64,000 bases of DNA from Emmonsiellopsis sp. PD_33 (GCA_032988165.1 JANTQF010000172.1:1-64000), one strand, 5' to 3'. Positions 35,345 to 48,220 are shown, counted from the stretch's first letter. A program made the numbers and translations. The notes: generated from the sequence alone by a model not told the origin.

Positions 35345-36418
35345 TTACAATTGCACCACCATCACCGCAACCAAAACCGCCAACCACACCGTCGACGCCG
35401 CAATCTGAGAGCCAGACCTCCCCCCATTCTCCACCCACGAAATGAGCGGCTGTCCCGCCCGCGAGATATTGAGTTTCTGCGTAGAATTCTCCGAATTAAA
35501 AGACCCCCTGAAATCAATCATAAAGTTCATCGTCGCATTATACCCCCACTCCATGCCATCCGTCGAAACGGAGTCCGTGAAGATAGACCCGGATATCGTG
35601 ACCGCCAGCGTCTCATTCGTTATAGATCCGTTGATAACGCCCCCGAGCGGGAAATAGTAGTTTTGGAAAATGAGTCCATCACCACAAGTCCCCTCCGGAA
35701 TCCCAATCGCATTATCACCATCCCCAATCGACTCCTCAGGCACATCCGCCACATAAGTCCCATTATACATGAGCGTCTCCGGATCATCCCGCGCCCTGGA
35801 GGCTGTGAAATCCACCGTATCAACCGCATCCGTCTTCCCCGTCGGCTTCCCATCCACCTCCACCCGCGTAGCGAACCACGCAGTGGACCGCAATCTGACA
35901 ACACGCTCTAGGTCTCCGCACCTCAGCCTGCGGCGGGCGTCGGAATCCATGATCCTCTCCAGCGGCAGCTCCGACTGCCACGCCTCAAAGCCCATAATGA
36001 ACGGGTTCGTTATGTCAAAGCCATCGGGCGTCTGTGGGCCTATCCACGCGCCGCCCAGCAGGCGCACAGTCGAGGGGGAGCGCGGACACCGGCCGGGGAA
36101 TTCGGGCAGGTCGATGGTATGTCGCATCGTTCCCTCGCCGAGGAAGAATGCGCCCGCGTACTCCGGGTCGTCGCGGTATTTCGGGAATCGGGTCGGGAGG
36201 AGGTCGTGGGTGTCGAATTCGGCTGGCTCGGGGGGTTGCGCCTCGCACAGTCCAACGTAGCCTGGGCCGCCGCCTGAGCCCCCTCCGCCGCCTCCGCTCC
36301 CACCTCCTCCTCCCCCTCCTCCCCCGCCGCCACCACCCCCGCCGCCTCGTTTGGATTCGGAGCTTGTGATGAGCGTGAGGAGTGCGAGGGAGAGAAGTAT
36401 GCCCCGTGTCATTGCCAT
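35345..36418 (-). CDS. GPI-anchored surface protein with polyglycine stretch
   Basis: A single-exon protein of 357 aa with a signal peptide (about residues 1-22), directly followed by about 30 residues of nearly pure Gly (with Ser) encoded by GGN repeats at about 36270-36350. The central part has evenly spaced cysteines (GLCEA, GRCPR, LRCGD, GTCGDG) and N-glycosylation sites (NGT, NGS, NET, NAT, NST, NIS). The C-terminus NGGRSGSQIAASTVWLAVLVAVMVVQL is a small-residue cleavage region plus a hydrophobic tail, as needed for GPI attachment. I do not recognise an enzymatic domain; a cell-wall or plasma-membrane protein is the reasonable inference. Its upstream region is cut to 264 bp by the transposon nest. 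The poly-Gly length is likely variable. Confidence 0.82.
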   Translation of the reverse strand: MAMTRGILLSLALLTLITSSESKRGGGGGGGGGGGGGGGGSGGGGGGSGGGPGYVGLCEAQPPEPAEFDTHDLLPTRFPKYRDDPEYAGAFFLGEGTMRHTIDLPEFPGRCPRSPSTVRLLGGAWIGPQTPDGFDITNPFIMGFEAWQSELPLERIMDSDARRRLRCGDLERVVRLRSTAWFATRVEVDGKPTGKTDAVDTVDFTASRARDDPETLMYNGTYVADVPEESIGDGDNAIGIPEGTCGDGLIFQNYYFPLGGVINGSITNETLAVTISGSIFTDSVSTDGMEWGYNATMNFMIDFRGSFNSENSTQKLNISRAGQPLISWVENGGRSGSQIAASTVWLAVLVAVMVVQL

Positions 36419-36682
36419 GGAGTGCTGGTGTTTTTTATTTGTTCCCGTAACGCGATACTGGTTCTTCCGGCCTGTGACGACCCTAAAAAATCACTTCTTT
36501 CATATCTTGTTTGAAATCAGATCCATGGCGGAGGAGGGGGGGGGGGAGTCAAAAAATATTCCCCCATCGAGAATTAGTCATGCTTCCCGTTCGAAGGCGC
36601 AGCTGCCAAACAGCGCCAGGTGAATACGAGCGGTTGGTGGGCTGAAATATGAAATAGTTTCAATTTCCCCAATGAATCTACA
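36419..36682. promoter_or_regulatory. Residual promoter of the GPI-protein gene
   Basis: Only 264 bp of non-repeat DNA separate the start codon from the first transposon base. It contains a run of G at 36535-36546. Any upstream elements farther than this have been displaced by 23 kb. Confidence 0.45.
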
Positions 36683-39600
36683 GGGTGTGATAAATACACC
36701 TGTACTTCAGCTAAATACACCCAGAAAAAAATGACTAGGCTGAAAGAAAAATAGTATGTACATATTTTTACATACAAAAATACTACTATAGTGAGATATA
36801 CTAATATGTGAATCTCACATACCCATTCAACCCCAGCCTCCTTAACCTCCCTCACTGCCTCTCACCTGCTACTCTCCCCCCTGCCATAAATATTTCTCTC
36901 ATTCAAATTCCTCTCTCTATCTCCTACATTTACTACTACATCTTCTACTATACTTTCTACTATGCCTTCCACTATATTTTCTACTATATTCAAAATGTTA
37001 GTTCTACTACTATCCACTGCACCTAAGAGCTAGTTTTCAGAGGTAGAATAACTATTTCAATTTGATTTAGATATTTTCATTGAGAAAGCAGGCATTTTTG
37101 AGATGTAATGATTAGAGCCAATCAGACTACTAAATGAAGAAAAGCTAATAGATCATATTAACAGTTAGTTCTTCTTGCAGGATGAGAAGGTTAAGAAGTT
37201 AGAGATAGATTTAAATAAGAAGGATTAAAATGATGATAGTAAAAATAGTAGTAAAAACTTCTAAATGTCTGAATTTAGGCCTGTAGAAAAGCCCAGTCAA
37301 ATTTCTAGTAGAATTTCTGAACTTAGTGGTCATATTATTGAGATGATGCTCAAAGAATTACTCTAATATCTTAATCTTAATTATAAAGGTTTTAGATATG
37401 TCCTCTCAATCCTTTACTTTATCTTCAAAGAAAATTGATGGACCTTCATATGTGACTACTCAGATAGCTATAGAGACTATAATATTATAAATAAGAATAG
37501 AAAGTATTTTAATATATTTATTTAGAAGATAAAATGCTCATTCTGCCTCATTACAAAGAAACTCTATAATTATACTAAATGAGTTATTATTATTTGTAAT
37601 GAATCTTATAATCATTTGCTTTTGAAATAGAGTCAGGCCCATCTAATATACTATATATAGATATTACTAGAGAATATATGAACTGCTATATTTAACTATA
37701 TTAAATCTATAGTCCCCCTCCAAATGATGTGTATGATCCTTAATAGGGAATTTAGCTAGATTAATCTTATTAATAGAGATCTCTATAACCTCACATCTTT
37801 GCTCATCTAGAATGAATTGAAAGGTTAAATACCTATTCAAGCTTTAATTGATAAGCTAAGGTCTGATAATCAAATGATTATTATTATATATAAAAAAGAT
37901 GTAGATAATTATATAACTCATCTTATGATCTTCTATAAATACTTGATTAAATTCCTTTATAATAACCCTGATATTCTACTTATAAACTCCATGTATAAGA
38001 TGAATTGATATTACCTACCCTTATTTAGTATTATATTTATTATGAAGCTTCATATAATGATCAATTTGGAGTTTATATTTATAAATAATAAAAAGGAGAT
38101 AGACTATTTATAAGTACTCTGATGCTCTAATAGGAGAGATCTTTATTTACATTTTACTTAATTATTTGTTATGGTAGTAATATGCCTAATTAGACTAGTA
38201 AATTGCCTAATCAAGTTAAATATTAATAAAAAACCTAGATCTATACTAACATCTATTCAGCTGGGCCTGTCAGGAGATTATAACAATATTTAAAACCTAT
38301 AATATCCCTCATCTAAAGGTTATAATCACTAACTGAGAATTAATATTAATCAATACACTTGATAATATCTTTTATAAGAGCTATTAATTGCTCTGTGGGT
38401 GGCATGTTGATCATAATGTTGTTAGACATATAAAATAGCACTTTTCCTTTAATATGCTAGTTACTGTAGTTAAAGATAGTGATATTAAATGGCTTAAGTA
38501 TGAAAGAGAGGGCCTTAAGGAACAATATGATTTCTTCATAAAGAAATGATGAATGCTTCTCTTATTCCTTATAAAGAAAGAATTTAAGTGCTAATAGCAG
38601 GCATTTAGTAGAAATCAAAATTAAAAGCTTATTAACTACTATAAGAATATGTGATTAAGGTCTCATGCCCAAAGAATTATATACTACTATACTGATACTA
38701 TTCTACACCTTAATCATTATATTTCTTCTCAAATGAAGGGATCTTACTGGGTTTTAAAGTAGTATATTATCACTTCAATAGGAGATCTATGAGTTACTAT
38801 TTACTGAATCAGTCAATTTTAGGAGAATCAGCATTCTACCTATCAAAATGAGTTGGTAATTACTAGGACTAAGACCCCTAAGATCACCCAGTCATTTTTA
38901 TTTAGTTAGTTGATTGGCAAGGTCTCATCCTTTGCAATTCATCTACTTTGCAGGTAAATAGAAGAAGGCTAAAAATTAAAGAATTACTAGAAAGAATGTT
39001 AAATTAACTATCTGAATTACATCTATATAGAGCTTTCTTGCAAGCACTATATCTATTAAAGGCTAGATGAAAAGCTTCTAATTGAATTGAATACTATTTA
39101 TTCTCATTAGCTGTATAATTAGGAGGCTGGGTACTATCTTTAATGTGCTAAACATGGTGAGATTTCATTCCCTTATAAGGTTATTGCTGAACTAGCTGTA
39201 CAGGGAGATAATATGCAGGCTAGAGAGAGTAGGAGGAGTAGGACTCACAGTTAGAAACAGAGTTCTATACATTGAGGTTTAACTGCCACAGAGAGGATAG
39301 AATAGACACTGCAGGTGTACCAGATGCAGCAAGATTGATTTTATAAATGTCATTTTAAGATGGCACTAGCTGCTACTGAGTAGCATACAGCCTATAATAT
39401 TACTGGCACAGGTTGTATTATTAGTAGTGAAACTACTACAGTATCTCTCAATACTGAACCCCCCCCCTTTACAGTACCTACAGTGCTTGAGAGTTAAAAA
39501 TGCTCTGCCACTCTGACCTCTCCTCTATGCTAAAATCATACAATCTGTAAATCCCACTATGATGTCAGCTCCCAGGCTATAAACCAGGCATTTTTTAATA

Positions 39601-39882
39601 TTTTAGAGGGGGAAGTAGATGCAGTGGGTGAAATAGAGGACCTTCTAATTCTAGGAAGCTATAATATGTAGAGTCAGTTGGTGGTGGTGAGAGATAGTCA
39701 GATGTTGATAGAGGATATCTTTGAAATCTCAGATTAATAATGAGTGAGTGGAGTTGGGTCATTAATGTACTTCTAGGTGCTAGTGTTTTCTATGTAATAT
39801 CAGGTATCAGTTATTTTTTTTTCTGATTAGTCATTTTTTTTTGGGTGAATTTAGTGAACTTTCAGGTGTATTTATCACACCC
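36683..39882 (+). mobile_element. MULE (Mutator-like) DNA transposon, copy 1, RIP-degraded
   Basis: 3.2 kb, bounded by imperfect terminal inverted repeats that begin GGGTGTGATAAATACACCTG and stay similar for roughly 60 bp. Read on the plus strand, with stops ignored, it encodes a MULE transposase. The core block is NPDILLINSMYKMN ... PLFSIIF near 37960-38030, and a CGWHVDHNVVRHIK block lies near 38390-38430, matching the C/W/H motif of MULE_transposase proteins. Most stops are TAA/TAG/TGA at positions expected from CAA, CAG or TGG, the RIP pattern. The flanking 10-mers (tgaatctaca and tatgaatgga) do not match, so no clean target duplication is present. The family is firm; the boundary coordinates come from the repeats. 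Confidence 0.85.
36995..39737 (+). pseudogene. Degenerate MULE transposase, copy 1
   Basis: From ATG 36995 the frame reads about 900 codons, with many in-frame stops and at least one length change, ending near 39737. The N-terminal third is Lys/Glu/Ser-rich. A FAR1-like region (GFRYVLSILYFIF) lies near 37385-37430. The transposase core follows at 37.9-38.5 kb, and a Ser/Thr/Gln-rich tail with CHFKMALAATE and SQAINQAFFNILEGEVDAVG near 39350-39640. No functional protein is possible. Confidence 0.75.
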
Positions 39883-40166
39883 TATGAATGGAGATTATGC
39901 ACAGTGCTAAAGATATTAGTAGTATAGAACATGTTGATGAAATCAGGACTGATTAGCTGATAATTCAGAGAGTATCAATATAGAAATTAGAAAGTGCTCT
40001 TGCATGTCTTGATATAATTAAAATCAGGCTTCAGAAAAAATGGTATGAAATGAAATATAAAATAAATTTCTCTTCAGAAAATGATCATACAATATATGAA
40101 AAATAAACACTGAGTTTATAAATTGCCCAATTAATTTCAACCCAGGCAAAATGATATAAACAAACA
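39883..40166. other. Short AT-rich spacer between the two inverted MULE copies
   Basis: About 280 bp with no recognisable gene or repeat. It is the DNA into which copy 2 inserted: its last ten bases (taaacaaaca, 40157-40166) are duplicated at 59987-59996. Its high AT content suggests that RIP spread into it or that it is a remnant of another element. Confidence 0.6.
40157..40166. repeat. 10-bp target-site duplication of MULE copy 2, left
   Basis: taaacaaaca directly before the terminal GGGTGTG; identical to 59987-59996 on the other side of the nest. Nine to ten bp is normal for MULE insertion. Confidence 0.9.
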
Positions 40167-41343
40167 GGGTGTGATAAATACATTCAGAAGTTTGCTAAAT
40201 CCACCTGAAAAAAAATGACTAATCAAAAAAAAAAATAACTGGTATCTGATATTACATATAAAATACTAGCACCTAAAAGTATATTAATAACCCAACTCCA
40301 CCCACCTATTATTAATCTAAGATTTCAAAGATATCCTCTACTAACACCTAACTATCTTCTATTACTACCAACTGGCTGTCTCCTCCTTCTACTACTAACT
40401 GACTCTATGTATTACAGCTTCTTAAAATCAGGAGGTCCTCTATTTCACCCACTGTGTCTACCTCCCCCCCTAAAATATTAAAAAATGCCTGGTTTATAGC
40501 CTGGGAGCTGACATTATAGTGGGATTTGCAGATTGTATGATTTTAGTGAGGAGTGCAGATTAGAGAGGTCAGTGTAGCAGCCTATTTTCAGGTAGAACTC
40601 TCAAGTGCTGTAGGTGCTATAGAGGCAGGTAGATTTATAATAGTAAGAGGAAAAGGCATTATAGTAGTACCACTACTAATAATACAGCCTGCACTAGTTG
40701 TATAGGCTATATATTACTTAGTAGTAGGAGCAGCTAGCATTATCTCAAAATGACATCTATAATATCAATCTTGCTACATCTGGTGTGCCTACAGTGTCTA
40801 TTCTATCCTCTTCATGATAGTTGAACCTTAATGTATAAAACCCTGCCTGTGCCTGCACCTACAAGAATTACTACCTCTAATCTATATATTTCTATTTGCA
40901 TTTTGTACAGCAGGCTCAGCAACAATCTTATAAGGAAATAGAACCTTACTATATTCAGCACATTAAAGATAGTAACCTGCCTCCCTATTATAAAGCTAAT
41001 AAGAATGAATAGTATTCAATTCAATTGAAAGCTTTTCATCCAGCCTTTAATAGATATAGTGCTTATAAGGAAGCTCTATATAAATGTAATTTAGACAGTC
41101 AGTTTAACATTCTTTCTGATAATTCTTTAATTTTTATCCTTCTTTCATTCATCTGCAAAGTAGATGAATTGCAAAGGATGAGACCTTACTAATCAACTAA
41201 TTAAATAGAAATAACTGAGTGATTCTAGGGGTCTTAATCCTAGTAATTACCAACTCATTTTAATAGGTAGAATGCTGATTCTCTCAAAATTGACTGATTC
41301 AGTAAATAGTAACTTATAAATCTCTTATTGAAGTGATGATATT

Positions 41344-41599
41344 ATAATGAGCATGCTCTGATAAGTGGATTATATGAGCTATATACTAGAATTAAGATTA
41401 TAATTATTAGAGAAAGAAAGGAAAAAGAAAAAGGAATTACAAGATCATATAATATAAATAAAAGGAAATTACATAAGATCAGAGTAGATAAATGTTTATA
41501 TGAAGGCCCAGTTAGAGGTATTCAATCAGATAGTTAGAGATCAGGTAAAATTCAGGCAAGCTATAAATATAGGGTATAAGGGTGTAGCCCTTCATATTA
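41344..41599 (-). repeat. 3' LTR of Gypsy A (left)
   Basis: About 250 bp, colinear without gaps with 57667-57922. Using strict TG...CA ends it would be 41348-41594. The differences are mainly transitions. Confidence 0.8.
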
Positions 41600-44239
41600 T
41601 CCCCTCCTATTTAGTTTTGAAGGGCAGGCAGGAGGGTTCAGAGAATCAGATGTAGTATAGCACAGGCAGAGTCTCATCAGGTAGGTGCAGTTCTTCATAA
41701 CAGGCAAGTATAGTAGTGTCCTGCAGGGTAGAGATTAATTCTCATAAAGAGGCCTTATATTCAAGCCATTTCATTAGATACTAGAATCCTCATCTATAGT
41801 AATAGTAGTTAAGAATGACTTTAATCTTGTATTCTACCTTATTATCTTCTCTGATGATGCCAGGCAGATGCCAGTCAGTAATCTCTTGTGAAGAGAATAG
41901 GTTGGTGAAGGCCTTATAGAGTAGATTTATATAAAATACATTGTAAATCTTAGGTGGTGTGTTAAGATAGTAGTTATAACTTCTCAGAACTTCAATAATA
42001 ATATACTTAACATATTAATAGTTAAGTATGTAAAACAGACAATTAATTATGATGTTTCAGAGGTCTAGTTAGACCTTATTACCCATCTCATAGCATTCAG
42101 TAGAATTTTAATGAGTATTCACATAGTTCTATTAATTCTACTAGGCACTAGTCATGGAGGATTCAGCTCACTCATAAGCTTACTAGAGTTTCAAGATGAT
42201 GATGTTCATAATTTGGATTGAACTGTAGAATAAAGTAGAAGGTTCAGATGATTTGATGAGATTAAGAACTTTGAGATTATAATTATATAAGAGGAAAAAT
42301 AGGCTGACATCAGTGCTGATAGTATCACAACTATTAATTATAAATTTAGTGTGTAAAAGGAGTTCATTTCAGTCATTCTGAATGTATAAATAGAACTTTT
42401 AAAGGTAGTTCTTAGTTATCTAAATCATATATTTAGTGCTGCCATCAGTTTCAGGATGATAGGTAGTTAAGAGATGTTAGAAGATCTTGAGGAGCTAATA
42501 GATTTAAATTTAAATAGCTCTGATGAACTGAGTTCCACAGTCTGAGATAATTATACAGGATAGATCATACTGGTAATAAAATGAACTTTAAAGGAAGACT
42601 TTAGCTACTATAGGTGCATCCATCTTCATATAGAGTTTAAGGATAATATCTTTACTAAGGTAGTCAATAATGATAAGAATATTCTTACAGCTATTACTCA
42701 TAAAGAGGTTTACTGTAAAATTGATGGCAACATCATACTAGACACATTTAGAAATCAGAAGAGATTTAAGTAGATCTTAATAATAGTTCTATTAGGTAAT
42801 AATGGATTAGCAGACATTGCAGTTCTAGATGAACTATTAAATGCTTTAAGATATATTAGGCTAGTAGAAATCTCAGGATAAAATTCAGTAGAGTACTTTA
42901 CAGTCTGAATGGCCAGTCATCAGAGAATCATAAGTTTCTTATATGATTTAGATATATAATAGTTCTGAATTAGGAATTTACTGTCTCTTCTGAAAGTATA
43001 ATTAGAAGTCAGAATCTACAGAGCATTTAGTAATATCAATATAGACTTAAAGTTCAGATGGAAAACAGTGAGCTTTATCTCAGATGATCTAGATTATCAT
43101 CTGAAGGCATTCATTGGAGGCAGCAGTAGTATCTCAGAGTCCCTAAAGTGAGGGTGAGATAGTTGTAATTAGTAGGGCAACAGGTAAGGTATGTATTACT
43201 CTATGTGGTATTACTTTAAATTCTTTGAGAATCTATGGATCTAGTAGTCTCTATTCATAGTTTACCCAGTAAGTATTAGAGTCTTCAGAAGACATATTCT
43301 GTTCATATTAGGAGAAAATGTTGGCTATGAAGTTCTCTATGCTAAAGTAGTAATAAATCATAAAATGAAAGTAGCTAAGAAATTTGACCCAGTACATCTA
43401 GTATTTAGAGAGTTTATAGGTCATTATGAAATATTAGAGGTTCTTATGATTTATGATGATTTTAAAGTCTCTCATACTATGGAATTCAGAGTCTCATTTC
43501 TCTAAACATCAGATAATAATAAGAAGTTTCTTGTCATAAATCTTATAGTTAGCTTCAGCAGAGCTAAGCTTCTTAAATATAAATGTATAGAGTCATAAGA
43601 TACCTTTATCATCTTATTGTATGAGAGTACTACCTGTAATGTAATCAGAAGAGTCTGTTTCAACCACTATTAGATAGTTAGAATTAAATGTAATGAGTAT
43701 CAGAGTAAAGATAAACATCTACTTAAGGCATGTAAATGCCTTGTCTGCTTCCTTAGACCATTGAAATTGCTGGTCTTTGCATGTGAGATTAATTAGTAAT
43801 CAGATAATGTCAGAAAAATCTCAAATGAAGTGTTAGTAGAAATTTGCAAATTCTAGGAAGCCTTATATATCTTTTATGATTATAGAGGCCTCTTATTTGA
43901 GAATAGCAGCAATCTTTTTGGGGTCCATACAGACTTCCTTCCCTGCCTCTATGATGAAGCTGAGGTAGATTGTCTCTTGAACTTTGAAGGTAAATTTATT
44001 GATGTTAATTAGGAGATTATATTTATAGAAGTGGGTGAGGACTTTTTAAATGTACTCTTAATACTACTTGTGGGATTCATCAGTAAAGATAAGAATGTTA
44101 TTGAGGTAAATAGAAGTAAATTCATTTAAATAGTCTTATAAGACCTAGTTAATGTATTTCTGGAAGGTACTCAGGGTGTTTGTAAGACCAAAAAGAGTAA
44201 CTATCCATTTAAATAAATTATATCTCATGTGAAAGACAG
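41600..44239 (-). pseudogene. Gypsy A second half of reverse transcriptase, RNase H and integrase
   Basis: Resumes exactly at the conserved block RYNLFKWIVTLFGLTNTLSTFQ followed by YLNNILIFTDES, the altered YxDD site of reverse transcriptase. RNase H and integrase follow. The zinc-binding and central integrase parts are visible near 42900-42380. Stops are numerous and of RIP type. No intact frame remains. Confidence 0.78.
44235..44239. repeat. 5-bp target-site duplication of Gypsy B, left
   Basis: gacag immediately before the left LTR; matches ggcag at 55243-55247 apart from one G-to-A transition. Confidence 0.8.
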
Positions 44240-44400
44240 TGTAATTGAGAAAACTTGAGATGAAAATATTCTGTAGAATAAGGTTGTTTTCTCTACATTT
44301 CTGAGCTATCTATGGCTATTTATACTATAGGGCCTAACTAAGCTATGTAAATGACTAAGCACTATAAATATTTCATAATGTGAAGCATGCACATGTAACA
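44240..44400 (-). repeat. 3' LTR of Gypsy B (left)
   Basis: 161 bp, TGTAATTGAG...TGTAACA. Aligns without gaps to the right LTR, and every difference I see is a transition. Confidence 0.9.
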
Positions 44401-44619
44401 AGTGACTCCTTTCAGAAAGGCATGTGATACTCTCATTGTAGTAATTACATGCAGGATTGTAGAGCAAATAAATGAAACATGAGATCTTATAATGTATAAT
44501 ATAATAGTAAATAACATATCAAGTGAAAAGAAAACCTTGCTTCCTATCTCTATGACTACACTCTATAGCTAAGTTGTTGTAGAGTATGAAGATCAGAAGG
44601 TATCTATAATGTCAGTTCT

Positions 44620-47435
44620 TATTACTATTTCTTCTCTATAATAAATCCTTCTAGGTTCTTCTCAAGGTAATCTTCATCTATATAGCATACCTTGTAGTAG
44701 AATGTTCTGTGTTTCTTGGTAACTACAAGGATCTTCTTTGCTTTCTTTTCTTTGACACTGAGTAATTTAATGAGCTATTATATGACATGGGTGTAGGTGA
44801 GTGTAGCATCTTTTCAGAGAGCTATGTTAAGAGTTTTGAGGCTGATGAATGGGGTTAGTACAGACTTAATTGAGTAATTATGGGTGTACCTAGTGAGTCC
44901 ATTAATAGCTATATATAACTCTTTATTAGGCAGGTCTTGCATATTATTATATTATATTTCTATACTAGATTACTTGTTTAGTATTACTACAGTATCTGCA
45001 GGTTCAGTGTTGTGCAGATATATTAGTTATAGTACTATCTTAAAGTTATCTAATACATTCAGAAGCTTTTCTAGTATTATTACTAGTTCCTGCAGCTACT
45101 CAATTTTCTATCTGATTTACTATATTATCATTTTTTTAATTATGTGGAATGGCACTTCTTTCTTATTCTAGTAATCTACTAGGGTATTTATATTATCATT
45201 GCTGATTTTACACAGTCAAGCTATGCATTGTACTACTTGTATGTGATCTTTATTGACCTTAAGGCTCTCTGACAGAATCTTTTCTTAGTAAGCTGTGATT
45301 TCTCCTGTTACTTTTTGATGATTGATAAGGTTCTTTATTACTTTCTGTCTGATATCAATATTTATAGACACAATGTGGTTGTAAGAAATACTCAGATCAA
45401 TCCATCACTAGATAAGATCTATAGCTTTTTTGAGCTGTATATTACCTGACATGACAACTATCTTAACCACTTATTTGGCTTTGGGAGGGTAAATCCATGA
45501 AATCTCCTGTGTGGGGGGAGGGCTGAGTGGGTCTCCTTGAATTTCACTACTAGGCTTCTTTTAGTCAGACTGTTGACCCTGAGACTTAAAGATATTATTA
45601 GTATTAGTATCATTAAGTTTCTATAGGGCTCTTCATAGTTATCTATCTATCATAACAAATATATTATGGAATGTAGTACTAAATGCATGTAGTGTTTCAG
45701 TTATGACCTCTACTTTATATTACTTTAACTAGCATAGTTTCATGATATGTTTAATAGCATCTTTATGAATGTATGCATCTTTATTGGTGATATCAGAGGT
45801 CTTAGTCATATAGATATTCTCTATAAGATTATTAAGTTACTTTCTCTATCATTTCATAATGTTTTTAATTATGCAGTGCAGTTTCTAGTTACTTATAGCA
45901 GCCATCTCATTGTATGAGGTGCCTGTGAATTTCCAGTCATTCATCATGTTGCATGCTAATTATACTTTCATATTACATAGAATTATAACATGTTAGATTG
46001 CTTTCTTACTTTCCTTGGCAACATATAGCATGAGGATCTCCACAACAACTGTTGGAGTCTCTATAGTGATTTTGTGACTCTTTAGTTGTGAGAATGAAGT
46101 TTCATTGTGAGTCTAATATTTATTCAAAAGGATACTAATACTGATGAAGTTATTCTCACTAATGTATTCTTCATCATTAGTGTTCTTTAGTATGTTCATC
46201 AGTTCATTAGTCATAATCTGATCATCATTTTGTAGGTGTTTAAGGATCTTGACCTCTATATGATTAAGTCTCTATATTAGAATGTACATTGCAGAAGAGT
46301 ATCTAATGTGAAAGAATCAAGTTTACTTAATTTACTTCTAATAGTTCTAGTAGTAGAGGTTATTTACAGTATTCATAATATCTTGCTTAGTTATATCTGA
46401 TGGGAAGATCACAGTATTCTGGCATTCCCATTCATTTAATAGAACATTAATTTCCTAGTTTCACATTATAATTCTTTAATTTTATAGGTATACATATTAC
46501 TCCTCATCTATAATATGCTTATCTGCCTTATATCTACTTTGAATGTTCAGTATAGCTTGCTGACATGCTTTTCTGATTGTATATACATTATTATATCTGA
46601 TCTTACTCTTACTAAGGTGTTTTCCAAGAGAATCACACACTTTGTAACCTAGATTGTGAGAGGTATTTTAGAGGAAGATAGATTTATTTGCATTATTAAT
46701 TATTTTTATGTCATTAATCTTATTATTCTTATTTTATTTGTCTTTAGTCTCATTAATCATCATTTCAATCTTGATCTTCAGGTGTTTTATTCAAGGCTCT
46801 GACAGGAGTTCTTTCAGCTTAGAGTCTTGAAAGTTCCAGCTCTTTCCTGAGTCCATACATATTTTTAGAATCAAAAATCATAAAGTATTTCCAGTAATAA
46901 AGAGTGCTAGAGTTATATTTTCTTTCTCAGCCTGTCTTGCTTCATGGTCTTTCAGTTGGGGAATTAGTCTATTATCATGAAGTATTTAACTGCATCTCTA
47001 GTCTTTCAGATCAGTGATGATGATTTGCAAAGCCAGAATCAACATTATATTGATAACTGTGATAGGGAATTCATGATATTTTATGTTTATAATGAGTATA
47101 TTTATTTCCCAGTCTGAATAACCTAAAGTTTTGAGTATTTATTTCACTTGCTCTTCATCTACTTTCTCATTTATTATTCTTTACTTTCCTTTTATGTCAT
47201 CAGCTCTGCCTGCAGGGAAGCTATTACTAATGTTGAGGTCTATAAGATTCATTACACTGACTGAAGAGTTAGTAGCTACCTGGAGTGTCTAGCATCTCTT
47301 TCTGGGAGTTTTTACTGGCATAAGGGGTGTACTGGTAGATCCATGTTACTTTATGATCTTAAATATAGAGGCATTTTTGTCTTTGGCCTTCTTAACTCTA
47401 TCTTTACCTTTATCTTTTTTGCTGTGAGGTGCCAT
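44620..47435 (-). pseudogene. Unidentified extra frame in Gypsy B, about 900 codons, between chromodomain and 3' LTR
   Basis: A minus-strand frame beginning at ATG 47435 (MAPHSKKDKGKDRVKK, strongly basic start). I checked the phase at 45587 and 45089: both lie a whole number of codons from the ATG, so there are no net indels over at least 780 codons. It is interrupted only by stops of the kind RIP makes from Gln or Trp codons. It stays protein-like to about 44620 (for example PNKELYIAINGLTRYT, KKILVVTKKHRTFYYK). Lys/Ile/Asn-rich segments, a Pro-rich part (GDPLSPPPTQEISWIYPP) and helical stretches are visible. I see no DSG, YxDD, zinc-knuckle, integrase or envelope-like motif and no membrane anchor. 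The upstream gag and pol are already complete in this element, so this is an added gene of unknown family. Confidence 0.65.
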
Positions 47436-48099
47436 GGTGACTTTATATCTTATGGCATGAAGGTAGATGTGCAGGTGTGCATTAGTAGAAGGAATAGTTT
47501 TAGGTAGATTATATGTGTGTAAGATTGGTGAAGTATTATCAGTAAATTCATTATAATAATAGTTGTAAATGTCTGCAGATTTTAAAGGCTAGATCCTTCA
47601 ATGTCATGGGAAGTCTCTATGCTCAGTGAATGTTTATTTCATATCTCATTGTGAGGATGATGTTTGCCATGGAAAGTCTATGACTTTTAATAGATTTCTC
47701 AGTAGGATGGAGTTTATTACATGCAATGAATCAAATATGTTAGCAAATAGTAAAGTGTAGAATAATTATGGGGAAATACATGTCAGAGTTTGAGCAGACT
47801 GACAGGATAATACTATTATAAATATGAGTGTGTGGGTACATGAGGGTGCTATCTATACAAGCTAATATAATAATAGGGTAATGGAGATTTCATAAAATAA
47901 AGGACTCAATTAGGTAATAAAGACATTAATATCATATAGGGATATAAAATCTCTATAACTAGTAATTACATGTTTTTCTTTCTAATTTATATTCTATGAA
48001 TATCAAAGGACTTTTAGGGTTCTTTCAGGTTTTTTTGGGAGGCTAGGCTGCTACTTTTGCAGGGCAGCCTCATTGCAGTCTTATTGATGATGTAGATTC

Positions 48100-48220
48100 T
48101 TCCTGGTTATACTCATATTATTATATAAGCTTCTTCATCTCTTGAAGGGTGTGCTCTAAATATCATCTATCTTCTTCTAGGCTGTAACCCTTCCATCTTA
48201 TGAGGTATTCAACCTTATTA
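48100..48220 (-). pseudogene. Chromodomain at the end of Gypsy B pol
   Basis: On the minus strand, KVEYLIRWKGYSLEEDR then YLEHTLQEMKKLI, with one Trp codon turned into a stop. The W-K-G-Y core is the hallmark of chromodomains of the chromovirus branch, which in relatives direct insertion to histone-marked chromatin. Confidence 0.85.

Noticed and set aside
1..36418. Secondary-metabolite cluster
   Set aside because: No polyketide synthase, NRPS, terpene cyclase or cluster regulator is present; the genes are mostly housekeeping.
36683..39892. Clean target duplication for MULE copy 1
   Set aside because: The flanking 10-mers differ; only the string tgaat is shared, and in a shifted position.
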